Shown one piece after another: positions 8,009 to 16,749 of a stretch of DNA of 64,000 bases. The notes under the pieces were generated by a model. That model made no database searches, was not told where the DNA came from, and was given only the letters and a program-made list of their open reading frames with translations. The stretch's first letter is position 1. Every line of letters begins with the position of its first letter. This DNA is from Myxococcota bacterium (GTDB lineage: Bacteria > Myxococcota > XYA12-FULL-58-9 > JALHOP01), in contig JALHOP010000012.1 of NCBI GenBank assembly GCA_022842935.1, positions 1-64,000 on the forward strand, given 5' to 3'. The position numbers and the translations under genes were made by a program.

Positions 8009-11000
8009 GTGACTCGCCCAATCGTCGTTGTCGCTATTTTCGTCGTTGCCTGTTCCACGAAACTCGACGTCCCGACCGGCGCCCGCGTCACCTGCGGCTC
8101 GGACACGGACTGCTTCAACGGGCAGCGCTGCCTGCTGGACGTGCGTTTGTGTGTCGACGCCACGCAGTCGTGCGTCATCGAACGGGAGGCGGGGTTCAGC
8201 TCGGTCATCAACGGCACGAGCTGCACGCAGCGCAGCGGTGCGAGCGGCGTCTGCCTCGACGGACAGTGCCTCACGTCGTCTTGCGGGGACGGCTACGTGG
8301 ACCCGAGCGCCGCAGAAGAGTGCGATGACGGCATCTTCAATTCAGACAGCACACCGAACGCGTGCCGCACGACTTGCCGCGACGCGGGCTGCGGTGATGG
8401 TGTGGTCGACGACGGCAAAGAGGTCTGCGACGACGGCAACACGGCGAGCGGCGATGGTTGCCGAGCCGACTGCAAGAAGATCGAGGTCTGCAACGACGCC
8501 GAGGTCGACGCCAACGAAGCTTGCGATGACGCCAACGACAACCCGAACGACGGCTGCGACCGATGCGCGGCGACGACCTGGAACCCCACGGTCGTGGTCG
8601 GCGGGGGTGCGTACGGCGCCACGCCAGAGTCGGCGACGTTCGCAGGACTCGCGGGCTTGGTCGCGGATCTCGAACGTCGCGTTTATGCCTCGGACTTCAT
8701 CACCTGCCGCATCGTCCTCATCGATCGGCTGAACGACACCGTGACGACGGTTGCCGGGTCGGGGAACTGCGGCGGGAGCGGCGCGCTCAATGGAGAGATT
8801 GCCCGTGGCACCGACATCGGTAACGTAAGGGCCTTGGCGCTCGACCCGGTTGGCGCGCTGTACTTCGCGGACGGTGTCTATATTCGTCGCGTCGATCCCG
8901 TGACTGGGCGATTGACCGTGATCGCGGGCAACGGAAGCGTTTGCACGAGCCCCGGCACCAATTGCCCCTCTGGCGGCATCGCGACTGGCATGCCCATGGC
9001 ACCGGTTCGCGACCTGGGCTTCGACGCTGCGGGCAATCTCTTCTACAGCGACAGCTCGCACGTGCTTCGGCTGATCCCGGCTGGCCAATCTCTTTCTTAC
9101 GTTGTCGTAGGCGCGCTGTTTGCGCCCGGTAACACGCTGGTCTCCGGTGAGCCAGGCGTCGACGCTCGGCTCAACGAGCCGGCTGGTATCACCGTCGACC
9201 CCGACGGCATGGTCTATGTTCTCGATAGCGGCAACCATCGTATCGTCCGCTACGACGTACAGGCGGACACCGCCCATGTTTTTGCTGGTACGGGGGCACC
9301 CGCCGTCTCCGCCGATGGTAGCATCGCAGCCGCGAGCCCGATTCAAGTTCCAGGCAACGGCGCTGATCTCGACCGACGCGTGACTGGCGAAGTCATCTTC
9401 ACCGAGCAGAACAGGGTGCGCATGGTCGATCTCGCCGGGCGGCTGGTGACCCTCGCAGGTACTGGCGGAACCGGCTCGAGCGGCGACGGCGGTCCCCCGC
9501 TCGCAGCCAACATGATGCCGATCAAGCTCGCCGCGATCGACGGCGGTGGGCTTGCGTTCACCGAAGAGTCCGGAAACGGCGCTAGCGCCCGGGTCAAGAT
9601 TCGCGTCATCGAAAACGGCGTCGTTTCCGAGGTTGCGGCGAGCCCTCCCTTCGCCGGACTCATTGTCGGGAAGGGCTTCACGAGCACCGCGCTCCCCGGC
9701 ATGAAGAGCTTCGACCTCGCCGCCAACGGCGACATTTTCATCACGCACAGCTCGCCGAATGCGGTCTTACGAGCGAACCGGGCGACGGGCCTCATCGAGC
9801 GTGTCGCGGGTGGTGGTACGCAGACACTACCGAACGGCATCCCAGCGACCGACGCTAGCTTTACATTGTTGACGACGCTCCGTGTCCGCCCCAACGGAGA
9901 CCTGGTTGTCGTCGATTCGTACGGTCACGCGATCTATCGCATCGACGGCACAACCAACGTCATCACCCGCATCGGGGGTACCGGGACGCCAGGCTTCTCC
10001 GGTGAAGGTGGGCTTGCCACCAGCGCCCAGCTGAATCAGCCGTGTGACGTCGACTTCGCGAGCGGCGGCGACATGTACATCCTCGACTGCGGCAACCGCC
10101 GCATCCGCAGGGTCGATTCAGTATCGGGGACCATCAACACGTTCGCGGGAGACGGCACCGCCTGCGCCACCGCCACATGCGGGGACGGCGCCGCGCCGAC
10201 GGCAGCGCAACTCGGCACGGTCGATCCGCAGTTCCAGCGCGGCACCATCCGCGTCCTCGGCAATGGTGAGACGGTCTTGTTCAGCGATCGTGGCACCCAG
10301 CGCGTGCGCAAGATCAGCGGCGGCACCATTCAGACCATCGCAGGTGGCGGCAGTCCGCCCTCGTGCGCGACCGCCTACGAAACATGTGGTGACGGTGGAG
10401 CTGGGACCTCCGCGAGGTTTCAGGCGCTTGGTGGCATCGCGCTCGACGGTGCTGGCCTGCTCATCGCCGACCAACGGTTGCGGCGCCTCGATTCGCTCGA
10501 TGCTGGCGCTACCATCCGCGCGGTCGCCGTCAACGCCTCGACGTTCCGCGGCGACGGCGGGCCGGCGCTCACGGCGGGCTCGGTTGGTAGCGCCACGGTG
10601 CAGCGCGCCACCGACGGCATCTATCTGGGCGGCAGTGGCCCGGTGAACGGCACCCAGACCATCCGCAAGATCGTCGACGGAAACATCGCCACCATCGTCG
10701 GGCTCGTTGATGCGGTGGGGGACGGCCCCGCTGCCAGCGGCGACTTCACGCACCCGGGAGGCTTGACCGCGATAGCAAACAATCTGTGGCTGGTCGCCGA
10801 CGGTGAGCCAGGCCGCGTTCGTCTCTTCGACGACGCGACGCTCAGGGTCAGCACGGTCGTTGGCTACCCGAACGGATTCGTCGAGTCTCTACTGCCAAGC
10901 GCCCGCGCTCGCTATCTGCAGCTCCTCTTCAATCCGACGGGTGTCGCCTATGACGCCGCCCACCAAACGGTGTACGTCGTCGAGGAAGGTCTCGAGCGCA

Positions 11001-11752
11001 TCCGCGCGCTCTCGGTCGCTGGCGCAAGCGACGGCTGGACGGTCAGCACTTTCGCCGGGTCCTTGGGCTTGGGCTCCGACGACGGGCCGCTCGCCAGCGC
11101 GACGTTCAACGCTCCGGTTGGCATCACATATGACGCGACCCGCGACGTACTCTGGGTGGCCGACGCCGGCAACCACGTGGTTCGGCGCATCGATATGGTA
11201 CGCGGCGAGGTGTCCACGCTGGCCGGCAGGACACGCTTGAGAGGTTTCGCGGGCGACGGCCGGGCTGCAGGAGAAGCTTACTTCACCTTCCCGTCCGCTG
11301 TCGCGGTGTGCCCTGTCGACGGGAGTCTCTACATCGCCGATACCGGAAATAATCGCGTTCGTCGCGTCATCGCTGAAGCCTCCGGTGACGTATCGTCAGA
11401 CTCCATCGTCGAGACAGTGCTCGGCGACGGGACACCTTCGGGCGCCGGCTCAGGCACACCAGCTCGCGCCTTCGCCGCCCAGGCGCCCCTCGGGTTGGCC
11501 TTCGACAGCTATGGCGACCTGCTTGTGACGAGCACGACTTCCGTGCGCATCGTCAACGCCGGCGCGGACGGCGTGCCGACCGGCGAGGACACTGTTCAGA
11601 CCATCTACGGCATACCGCCCCGCGATACCTTCCCCGAGAACGTCACCAAATGTCTGACCGGCGTGGCGCCGCTCGCGGGGGACGCCGCGATGTACGTGCT
11701 CGATGGGTGTCTGGGGTATCTACTACGGCTCGACCGCCAAGCGCTTCCTTGA
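8009..11752 (+). CDS. Large lipoprotein with DUF4215-like Cys-rich repeats and NHL-type beta-propeller repeats
   Basis: About 1247 residues from a GTG at 8009, chosen because it gives a compact lipoprotein signal (IVVVAIFVVAC, lipobox V-V-A-C); the frame is open further upstream without a signal. Residues about 25-190 are Cys-rich, with repeated C-G-D-G-x-V-x-x-x-x-E-x-C-D-D-G units typical of myxobacterial DUF4215 repeats. The rest is NHL-like: recurring D-x-x-G-N-x-x-x-D, GNHRIVR, GNRRIRRVD and GNNRVRRV with G-D-G-G-P linkers, enough for two or more propellers. NHL propellers are usually binding surfaces. It is probably anchored on the outer membrane or exported; its ligand is unknown. Confidence 0.85.
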   Translation: MTRPIVVVAIFVVACSTKLDVPTGARVTCGSDTDCFNGQRCLLDVRLCVDATQSCVIEREAGFSSVINGTSCTQRSGASGVCLDGQCLTSSCGDGYVDPSAAEECDDGIFNSDSTPNACRTTCRDAGCGDGVVDDGKEVCDDGNTASGDGCRADCKKIEVCNDAEVDANEACDDANDNPNDGCDRCAATTWNPTVVVGGGAYGATPESATFAGLAGLVADLERRVYASDFITCRIVLIDRLNDTVTTVAGSGNCGGSGALNGEIARGTDIGNVRALALDPVGALYFADGVYIRRVDPVTGRLTVIAGNGSVCTSPGTNCPSGGIATGMPMAPVRDLGFDAAGNLFYSDSSHVLRLIPAGQSLSYVVVGALFAPGNTLVSGEPGVDARLNEPAGITVDPDGMVYVLDSGNHRIVRYDVQADTAHVFAGTGAPAVSADGSIAAASPIQVPGNGADLDRRVTGEVIFTEQNRVRMVDLAGRLVTLAGTGGTGSSGDGGPPLAANMMPIKLAAIDGGGLAFTEESGNGASARVKIRVIENGVVSEVAASPPFAGLIVGKGFTSTALPGMKSFDLAANGDIFITHSSPNAVLRANRATGLIERVAGGGTQTLPNGIPATDASFTLLTTLRVRPNGDLVVVDSYGHAIYRIDGTTNVITRIGGTGTPGFSGEGGLATSAQLNQPCDVDFASGGDMYILDCGNRRIRRVDSVSGTINTFAGDGTACATATCGDGAAPTAAQLGTVDPQFQRGTIRVLGNGETVLFSDRGTQRVRKISGGTIQTIAGGGSPPSCATAYETCGDGGAGTSARFQALGGIALDGAGLLIADQRLRRLDSLDAGATIRAVAVNASTFRGDGGPALTAGSVGSATVQRATDGIYLGGSGPVNGTQTIRKIVDGNIATIVGLVDAVGDGPAASGDFTHPGGLTAIANNLWLVADGEPGRVRLFDDATLRVSTVVGYPNGFVESLLPSARARYLQLLFNPTGVAYDAAHQTVYVVEEGLERIRALSVAGASDGWTVSTFAGSLGLGSDDGPLASATFNAPVGITYDATRDVLWVADAGNHVVRRIDMVRGEVSTLAGRTRLRGFAGDGRAAGEAYFTFPSAVAVCPVDGSLYIADTGNNRVRRVIAEASGDVSSDSIVETVLGDGTPSGAGSGTPARAFAAQAPLGLAFDSYGDLLVTSTTSVRIVNAGADGVPTGEDTVQTIYGIPPRDTFPENVTKCLTGVAPLAGDAAMYVLDGCLGYLLRLDRQALP

Positions 11753-11917
11753 CTGGGTCGGGCCCGCTGCCCGGGCGCGGGCGGCCTTCAAGACCCGCGT
11801 AAGTGAGCCGCCTGCGATGGCGCCATCGCTTCTAACTGCCCCCACGACTGCTTGGGGGATTCGGAACGGCGCGCGACGCGGGAGGCGGTTTCCTGGTATC
11901 GTAAAGGAGCGGCCGCT

Positions 11918-12877
11918 GTGGCGGCCACACATTCGCCTGGCATGCTCTTCTCCCTCCTCATGATCGCCACCGCTGCCGTCGGGCCAGACCTGCGCCCCGT
12001 CATGGTCGACTGGTCCGGGGTGAGCGAAAGTGCTGTGCAACGCTGCAACCTCGCGCTGCTGCAGACCCTGCTGTTGCAGGGCATGGTCGAGTCCGGCTTC
12101 GCGGTCGTCGATACGCTCGGGCCGCGCGTCATCAAGGTGACTCTACGCGAACGCAAGGGGGCGTTCCTGGTCGACGCGCAACGTGACGACGTGGTGGCCA
12201 AGAGGCGCGTGCCGATCCCGAATCGTTGCGACAGCACCATCGCCGTCGACCTGCAGGCCGCCGCACGCGCCACGGCACTCGAAGTCGAGGAGCAGACCCC
12301 GACCCCGCCGCCTACGAGCAACGCTCCGGTCGCCCCGTTTTGGGCCGATCGGCCGCCGCCCGTTGTCGAAGACGTTCGTGTTCAGGCGGCACCGGTAAGC
12401 ACCTCCGCTCGTGCTTGGACGGGTCCACGCGGCCGCGTTGGCTTGGGCGCCAGCATGTCGTCGTCAGGTTCACCCTTCGCGGCGCTTACCGCACAGATTG
12501 GTGCCCGCTATGGCGGATGGTGGTTGGCCGCCTCCCTGGACGCCGCGGTACGCGACAGCCTTGGGGTCATCGTCCTCGAGCCAGCTCTTGGACCCGAGCT
12601 CTCGCGGCTCGTCTCGGTGGGGAATGTGCAGCTCGGTATTGGCCTGTCCGCGCAGCTCTTGAGCCACCGTTACTGGCGGGACGACGGCGGTGGGGGGCAC
12701 TTCGATGCGCGCTTTAGCGCGCCGCTGCGCGTCGAGCATGCCACGAGTGGTGTTGGCCTAGCGCTTGTCCCCAGCGTACGCATGCGGCCGGTCGAGCACC
12801 GCATCGGCGATGAGCTTGCCTACAAGGCGAGGCTCCTGGGCTTTCTCGCTGCCATCACGTTCCGGATCCCGCCGTGA
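11918..12877 (+). CDS. Exported protein of unknown function, possible outer-membrane barrel C-terminus
   Basis: About 319 residues from a GTG at 11918 placed 8 bases after AAAGGAG; an ATG at 11942 is the alternative. The N-terminus (GMLFSLLMIATAAVG) looks like a signal peptide. Residues about 30-130 form an alpha/beta domain, followed by a Pro-rich linker. The C-terminal half has alternating hydrophobic strands rich in Gly and aromatic residues (for example ARYGGWWLAASLDAAV, VQLGIGLSAQLLSHRYW), consistent with a small barrel. It lies just upstream of the ECF sigma gene and may be part of that operon. No family was recognised. Confidence 0.65.
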   Translation: MAATHSPGMLFSLLMIATAAVGPDLRPVMVDWSGVSESAVQRCNLALLQTLLLQGMVESGFAVVDTLGPRVIKVTLRERKGAFLVDAQRDDVVAKRRVPIPNRCDSTIAVDLQAAARATALEVEEQTPTPPPTSNAPVAPFWADRPPPVVEDVRVQAAPVSTSARAWTGPRGRVGLGASMSSSGSPFAALTAQIGARYGGWWLAASLDAAVRDSLGVIVLEPALGPELSRLVSVGNVQLGIGLSAQLLSHRYWRDDGGGGHFDARFSAPLRVEHATSGVGLALVPSVRMRPVEHRIGDELAYKARLLGFLAAITFRIPP

Positions 12878-12938
12878 TGCGATTCCTGGAAACTCTTTGG
12901 CGGTCCGAGCACCGAATTAAGGTGAGTGTCGGCTCGGC

Positions 12939-13463
12939 ATGGGCCTGAACGCCAGCGATACCGCTTGGATAGCGGACGTGTATCGCAAACACCACGAGCG
13001 TGTGTTTCGCACCTGCTTGCGTTTCGCGGCGGGGGATCGCGCTTGGGCAATGGATCGGATGCAGGACGCCTTCGTCATGTTGACCCGCGATTTCGAGAAG
13101 GTCATGGACCGCGGCGACCCTGGTGGGTGGCTGTATCGCGCTGCCGTCAACGCATGCCTCATGGCGCTCAGGCGTGGCAGGGTCTGGGGGCGTATCGAAC
13201 AGGTTCTGCGCGGAGCTGGGCGCGCCCACGGCACTGCCCCCGATCGGGCGACTGGCGCGAGACGCGACATTAGCAAGCTCGAGCGGGCATTGGCTGAGCT
13301 GCCGCCGAAGCAGCGCGCGGTGTTCGTCTTGGTCGAGATCGAAGGGCGTGAGCAGAAAGAAGCAGCCGAGCTCATGCGGCTTTCCAAGGGTCAGCTCTCG
13401 AAGCTGCACACGCGGGCGCTCGAGGCGCTACGGCGCTATGAATGGGATGTCGCCCATGACTGA
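12939..13463 (+). CDS. ECF-type RNA polymerase sigma factor
   Basis: The 174-residue protein has region 2 (YRKHHERVFRTCLRF, then AMDRMQDAFVMLTRDF, the DAF motif at about residue 43) and region 4 (LERALAELPPKQRAVFVLVE with a helix-turn-helix KEAAELMRLSKGQLSKLHTRALEALR). This matches the size and layout of group 4 sigma factors. Region 4 reads LSKGQLSKLHTRA where most ECFs have S.GTVKSRLHRA. The gene overlaps the FecR-like gene by eight bases, the usual arrangement of an ECF factor with its membrane regulator. Upstream bases (GGAAAC near 12888) could hold an autoregulatory -35, but the match is weak. Confidence 0.9.
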   Translation: MGLNASDTAWIADVYRKHHERVFRTCLRFAAGDRAWAMDRMQDAFVMLTRDFEKVMDRGDPGGWLYRAAVNACLMALRRGRVWGRIEQVLRGAGRAHGTAPDRATGARRDISKLERALAELPPKQRAVFVLVEIEGREQKEAAELMRLSKGQLSKLHTRALEALRRYEWDVAHD

Positions 13464-14406
13464 GCCCTTGCAACGTGAGATTGACGAGCTGCGCCGCCGC
13501 ATCGACGCGGACGGGCTCTCGCGCGCCGAGTCCGAAGAGGTCTGGGCGGCCGTTCAGGCGCGGGCCGCCAAGCCTTTGCGGCTTATGGTGCCCGCTATCG
13601 CATTCGCAACGGCGGTGGCCACAGTGGTTGTCGCGGTTCTCGTTTTTCGCTCGAGGGACGAGGGTTGGTACCGGGTGGTCGAAGGCGCTGCATGCGTTAA
13701 GGCGGGGGATGAGCTGGTCGTCGCTGACGGGTGCGGTGAACCGGTGCTTGGCATCGGCCGCGATCGCGTACAGGTCGCCGCTGGCACGCGTTTGACCGCG
13801 GAACCTCGCGGGGTGCGGCTACGGCGCGGACGAGCACGTTTTACCATCGAGCGGCGCGCACAAGGTGAGCCTGCCTTCGAAGTGGCGGTGTCGCACGGCA
13901 CCGTCCGCGTGTTGGGGACGGTGTTCACGGTCGAGCAAGGCGACGCCGGCGGCGAGGTCGCGCTCGAGTCGGGTCGCATCGAGATGCGATGGGATGACGG
14001 GACGCCGACCGCGCAGCTGTCTGCCGGCGAGCGCCTCGCTTGGCCTCGGCCAGAGCCTTCCTCGGAGCCTGCGGTGGCGCCGGATGAGCTCCCGGATCGC
14101 CGGGAGCCGCCTAGACGCCTCGATAGCGATCCACGCACGGTGGACGCCATCATGCAGAAGCAGCTCCAGCTTCGAGGTCAGCGCCGCTACCAAGACGCCG
14201 TTGATTTGCTCGACCGTGCGAGCCGGCGCGCCGACCTCACGAAGGCGCAGCGTGAGCGTCTGAGCTTCGAGCTCGGCAACGTCCTCGGGCTCGATGGTCG
14301 CGATAAGGAGGCGTGCGCCCACTGGCGTCGGCACGTCGCGCGTTTTCCAGCCAGCGCGAAGAAAGCCGAGGTCGCAAAGCTCCTCGACGGGTGCAGCAGC
14401 AAATGA
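13456..14406 (+). CDS. FecR-like transmembrane regulator with TPR-like tail
   Basis: About 316 residues from the ATG at 13456, which overlaps the sigma factor gene by eight bases; in-frame ATGs at 13438 and 13447 are alternatives. A cytoplasmic N-terminus of about 35 residues is followed by one membrane helix (MVPAIAFATAVATVVVAVLVF) and a periplasmic FecR-type domain (GTRLTAEPRGVRLRRGRARF, then VSHGTVRVLGTVFTV, then LSAGERLAW). The last 100 residues look like one or two tetratricopeptide units (YQDAVDLLDRASRRA). Such proteins act as anti-sigma factors or signal transducers for the ECF factor encoded just upstream. Confidence 0.8.
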   Translation: MTEPLQREIDELRRRIDADGLSRAESEEVWAAVQARAAKPLRLMVPAIAFATAVATVVVAVLVFRSRDEGWYRVVEGAACVKAGDELVVADGCGEPVLGIGRDRVQVAAGTRLTAEPRGVRLRRGRARFTIERRAQGEPAFEVAVSHGTVRVLGTVFTVEQGDAGGEVALESGRIEMRWDDGTPTAQLSAGERLAWPRPEPSSEPAVAPDELPDRREPPRRLDSDPRTVDAIMQKQLQLRGQRRYQDAVDLLDRASRRADLTKAQRERLSFELGNVLGLDGRDKEACAHWRRHVARFPASAKKAEVAKLLDGCSSK

Positions 14407-15185
14407 GCCGCGCCCTCGTGCTTGCCGCGTTCGTCCTCGCTGGTTGTGACACCGTCTACTATTTTTCCGACGCCGCGACCGACGACAGCGTCACCTTGCC
14501 GCTCGCAACGAGTTGCAACGAGCTACACGTGCGGTCGCCGTCACTGGGGGACGGCGTCTACACCATCGCTCCCGGTGGTGCTGGCGAACGCGAGGCTTAT
14601 TGCGACATGAGCCGCGATGGCGGTGGCTGGACCCTCCTACGAGCGGCCGACGTCGTCGATGAGCTCGTGTATCTGGTCACGGTGACCCGGGATGTTAGCG
14701 ACCGGGGCGGACTGGAGATGACGGTGGTGCCTGAAGTCGAAGGATGTGGGGAAGGCTTCGAGAACGGACAGCACCAGGTGGACTTTGACCCAGGCTTTGC
14801 CTGGACGCACTTGCGGGCGCGTTACGTGTTCGGAGGCTCGGTGAGCTGCTGGAGCATCTTTGGCGACACGTTTTACGGCGATCGTCTCAGTGGCAACCTG
14901 GTCCCGTTCGAGGCCGGGGTCGACGCCATACGGGATGAGGTCCGCATGGGGGGCTCGGCTGGCGACGATTACACGGGAGGCGGCGAAGGCCCGACCGACA
15001 ACACGCGTTGCGACAATACCGTGCAGAACTTCTGGAACCGCGCCAACGGCTTCGACGAGCGCAGCGCCGTGGTCATCCTGCGACGAGCGGACCTCAGCCG
15101 CCCCGCTGGCGTCCTCGCCGGGACGCGGTGTGTCGAGCTCAACCCCGCGACCTTGTGGCGCTATAGCGAGATTTACGTGCGCTGA
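14403..15185 (+). CDS. Lipoprotein with fibrinogen-like domain
   Basis: The 260-residue protein starts with a short lipoprotein signal (MSRALVLAAFVLAGC, lipobox L-A-G-C). The start of a fibrinogen/COLFI-like fold follows: DGVYTIAPGG, then YCDMSRDGGGWTLL, the classical Y-C-D-M...G-G-G-W-T motif. The remainder is acidic and Gly-rich with four more Cys. The ATG overlaps the FecR-like gene's stop by four bases (ATGA), so this surface protein is probably co-translated with the sigma/anti-sigma pair and may be its output or input. Fibrinogen-like domains in bacteria usually bind glycans or protein surfaces; the ligand here is unknown. Confidence 0.8.
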   Translation: MSRALVLAAFVLAGCDTVYYFSDAATDDSVTLPLATSCNELHVRSPSLGDGVYTIAPGGAGEREAYCDMSRDGGGWTLLRAADVVDELVYLVTVTRDVSDRGGLEMTVVPEVEGCGEGFENGQHQVDFDPGFAWTHLRARYVFGGSVSCWSIFGDTFYGDRLSGNLVPFEAGVDAIRDEVRMGGSAGDDYTGGGEGPTDNTRCDNTVQNFWNRANGFDERSAVVILRRADLSRPAGVLAGTRCVELNPATLWRYSEIYVR

Positions 15186-15202
15186 GAGCGACGCGAATCG
15201 CG

Positions 15203-15231
15203 TTGACAGGATCGATCCAAACGCGTTATCG
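15203..15231 (+). promoter_or_regulatory. Sigma-70-like promoter
   Basis: TTGACA at 15203-15208 and TTATCG at 15226-15231 are separated by 17 bases, a perfect -35 and a moderate -10. It points towards tRNA-Gln, about 250 bases downstream. The 298 bases between the fibrinogen-like gene and the tRNA contain no convincing gene, so this promoter would produce a long 5' leader ahead of the tRNA. Confidence 0.4.
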
Positions 15232-15483
15232 GGCGCCGCCACTTTGCCGGCCGGCGTGTGTCGATTTTCTGCGCCCGTATGGTCTGCAAAGCAGCGAAGT
15301 CCAAATGAAGATGGCGTTTCGGTATTCGGGAGTAGCTCTGGCTCTGGCGCGCGACATGTTTCCGCGTCGCCGGAAGCAGCGGCGTGGCGTGCGCGTTCGC
15401 GTGTCGTCACTCTTGGGTGTCGGACCGCGCGCGAGCTCGTGGGATATCATCCCCGTGCTCAACGATAGCAGTGTTTGGAGCGG

Positions 15484-15556
15484 TGGGGCGTCGCCAAGTT
15501 GGTAAGGCACCGGGCTTTGGTCCCGGCATTCGAAGGTTCGAGTCCTTCCGCCCCAA
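15484..15556 (+). tRNA. tRNA-Gln (anticodon TTG)
   Basis: A complete cloverleaf can be drawn. The acceptor stem TGGGGCG pairs with CGCCCCA. The D arm begins TCGCCAAGTTGG, the anticodon stem CCGGG/CCCGG encloses the loop CTTTGGT with anticodon TTG, and the T arm carries GGTTCGAGTCC. The layout closely follows bacterial tRNA-Gln. The discriminator is A at 15556 and CCA is not encoded. The last ten bases of the tRNA are part of an 18-base perfect inverted repeat with 15603-15620, described separately. Confidence 0.95.
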
Positions 15557-15690
15557 GTTCGCCTGCGGAGTGATGCAGGCGAAAATCGAAGTGATGATGG
15601 GTGGCGAACTTGGGGCGGAACCGCCCCGTATTTCGCGGCTGACGCCGCTAGCTGTGCAGCCAGTCGGCTGCACCTGGGGTTCTCCCCCAG
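15546..15690 (+). other. tRNA 3'-end inverted repeat followed by four consecutive stem-loops
   Basis: TTCCGCCCCAAGTTCGCC (15546-15563, spanning the tRNA T-stem/acceptor end) is repeated as its exact reverse complement at 15603-15620. Between them lies a 6-bp hairpin (15561-15580). The right copy can alternatively fold with 15621-15627 (GGGGCGG/CCGCCCC). Three perfect hairpins follow: 15635-15648 (5 bp), 15654-15673 (8 bp, loop AGTC) and 15674-15690 (6 bp, loop TTCTC). No T-tract follows directly, so this is not a textbook terminator. It fills the 178-base gap before prs. Confidence 0.75.
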
Positions 15691-15734
15691 ACCCCGTGAC
15701 CTCCTTTCTACGTAGCGCTTGTGAGTGAGAAGAG

Positions 15735-16685
15735 ATGCCGACGGAGCAGTCGATCAAGGTCTTCGGTGGCAGCTCGAATCCCGCGCTGACGAAGAGGATC
15801 TGCGAGTTCCTCGACATTCCGGTCGGGCAGATGCGGGTGGTGCGTTTCGCCGACGGTGAGATCTTCGTCGAGGTTGGCGATAACGTTCGCGGCGCCGAAG
15901 TGTTCGTCGTGCAGTCGACCTGTTCCCCGGCCAACGAGCACCTCATGGAGTTGCTCATCATGATCGATGCGCTCAAGCGCGCGTCGGCAAAGAGCATCTG
16001 CGCGGTCATTCCCTACTACGGCTACGCGCGTCAGGATCGAAAAGTTCAGCCGCGCACCCCCATCACCGCGAAGCTCGTGAGCGATCTCATCACGGCGGCC
16101 GGCGCCACACGCGTTCTTTCGGTCGACCTGCACGCTGGCCAGATCCAGGGCTTCTTCAACATCCCGTTCGATCACCTGTTCGCGATGCCGGTGCTTCTGC
16201 AGCACATGCGCACCAACTGGAATCCCGAAGAGTCCGTCATGGTCTCTCCGGACGCCGGCGGCGTCGAGCGTGCACGCGCCTACGCAAAGCGACTCGGGTC
16301 GTCGCTCGCCATCATCGACAAGCGTCGTCCGCAGGCCAACATCGCCAAGGTGATGAACATCATTGGTGACGTGCAGGGCAAAGACGCCATCCTCATCGAC
16401 GACATGATCGACACCGCCGGCACGCTTTCTGAAGCAGCCAACGCCCTCATGGAGAAGGGCGCGCGTCGCGTCTGCGCCTATGCCAGCCACGCTGTTTTCT
16501 CCGGACCTGCCATTGAGCGCATCGGGTCTTCGGCCCTCGAGAGCGTCGTGGTTACCGATACGATTCCTCTGAGAGACGGGGCGCGCGAATCCAAAAAGAT
16601 TCACGTGCTCACGGCAGCGCCTCTGCTCGCCAAAGCGGTCAGACGCATCCATCTCGGGGAGTCGGTTAGTAGTCTTTTCGTGTGA
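15735..16685 (+). CDS. prs: Ribose-phosphate pyrophosphokinase
   Basis: The 316-residue enzyme matches class I PRPP synthetases in length and motifs. These include FADGEIFVEVGDNVRG near the N-terminus, PYYGYARQDRK (ATP-binding loop, about residues 94-104), the VSPDAGGVERA catalytic region with nearby RRP, and the PRPP-binding loop ILIDDMIDTAGT (about 217-228). It makes PRPP from ribose 5-phosphate and ATP for nucleotide, histidine and tryptophan synthesis in the cytoplasm. It is followed by ribosomal L25 and pth, a gene order (prs-ctc-pth) conserved in many bacteria, which supports all three calls. A purine-rich ribosome site (GAGAAGAG) precedes the ATG. Confidence 0.97.
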   Translation: MPTEQSIKVFGGSSNPALTKRICEFLDIPVGQMRVVRFADGEIFVEVGDNVRGAEVFVVQSTCSPANEHLMELLIMIDALKRASAKSICAVIPYYGYARQDRKVQPRTPITAKLVSDLITAAGATRVLSVDLHAGQIQGFFNIPFDHLFAMPVLLQHMRTNWNPEESVMVSPDAGGVERARAYAKRLGSSLAIIDKRRPQANIAKVMNIIGDVQGKDAILIDDMIDTAGTLSEAANALMEKGARRVCAYASHAVFSGPAIERIGSSALESVVVTDTIPLRDGARESKKIHVLTAAPLLAKAVRRIHLGESVSSLFV

Positions 16686-16749
16686 TGTTCGTCTGACGCG
16701 TCCTTCTAGGATTTCACCTGGGTGAGCGCGTTGTTTCTGGTTCGCAACA

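Noticed and set aside
8342-9748. Minus-strand ORF of 468 codons opposite the DUF4215/NHL lipoprotein
   Set aside because: Mirrors the repeats of the real gene and has no start signals or recognisable domain.
11839-11858. CCCCCA/TGGGGG hairpin as a terminator of the lipoprotein gene
   Set aside because: Six-base stem but no T-tract, and it lies closer to the next gene's ribosome site than expected; left as an unassigned structure.
15413-15450. TTGGGT and TATCAT as a tRNA promoter
   Set aside because: The spacing is 26 bases, too long for a sigma-70 promoter; the TTGACA/TTATCG pair at 15203-15231 is better.
15305-15505. Short plus-strand ORF ahead of the tRNA
   Set aside because: Its stop lies inside tRNA-Gln and the peptide shows no family resemblance, so it is not a credible gene.
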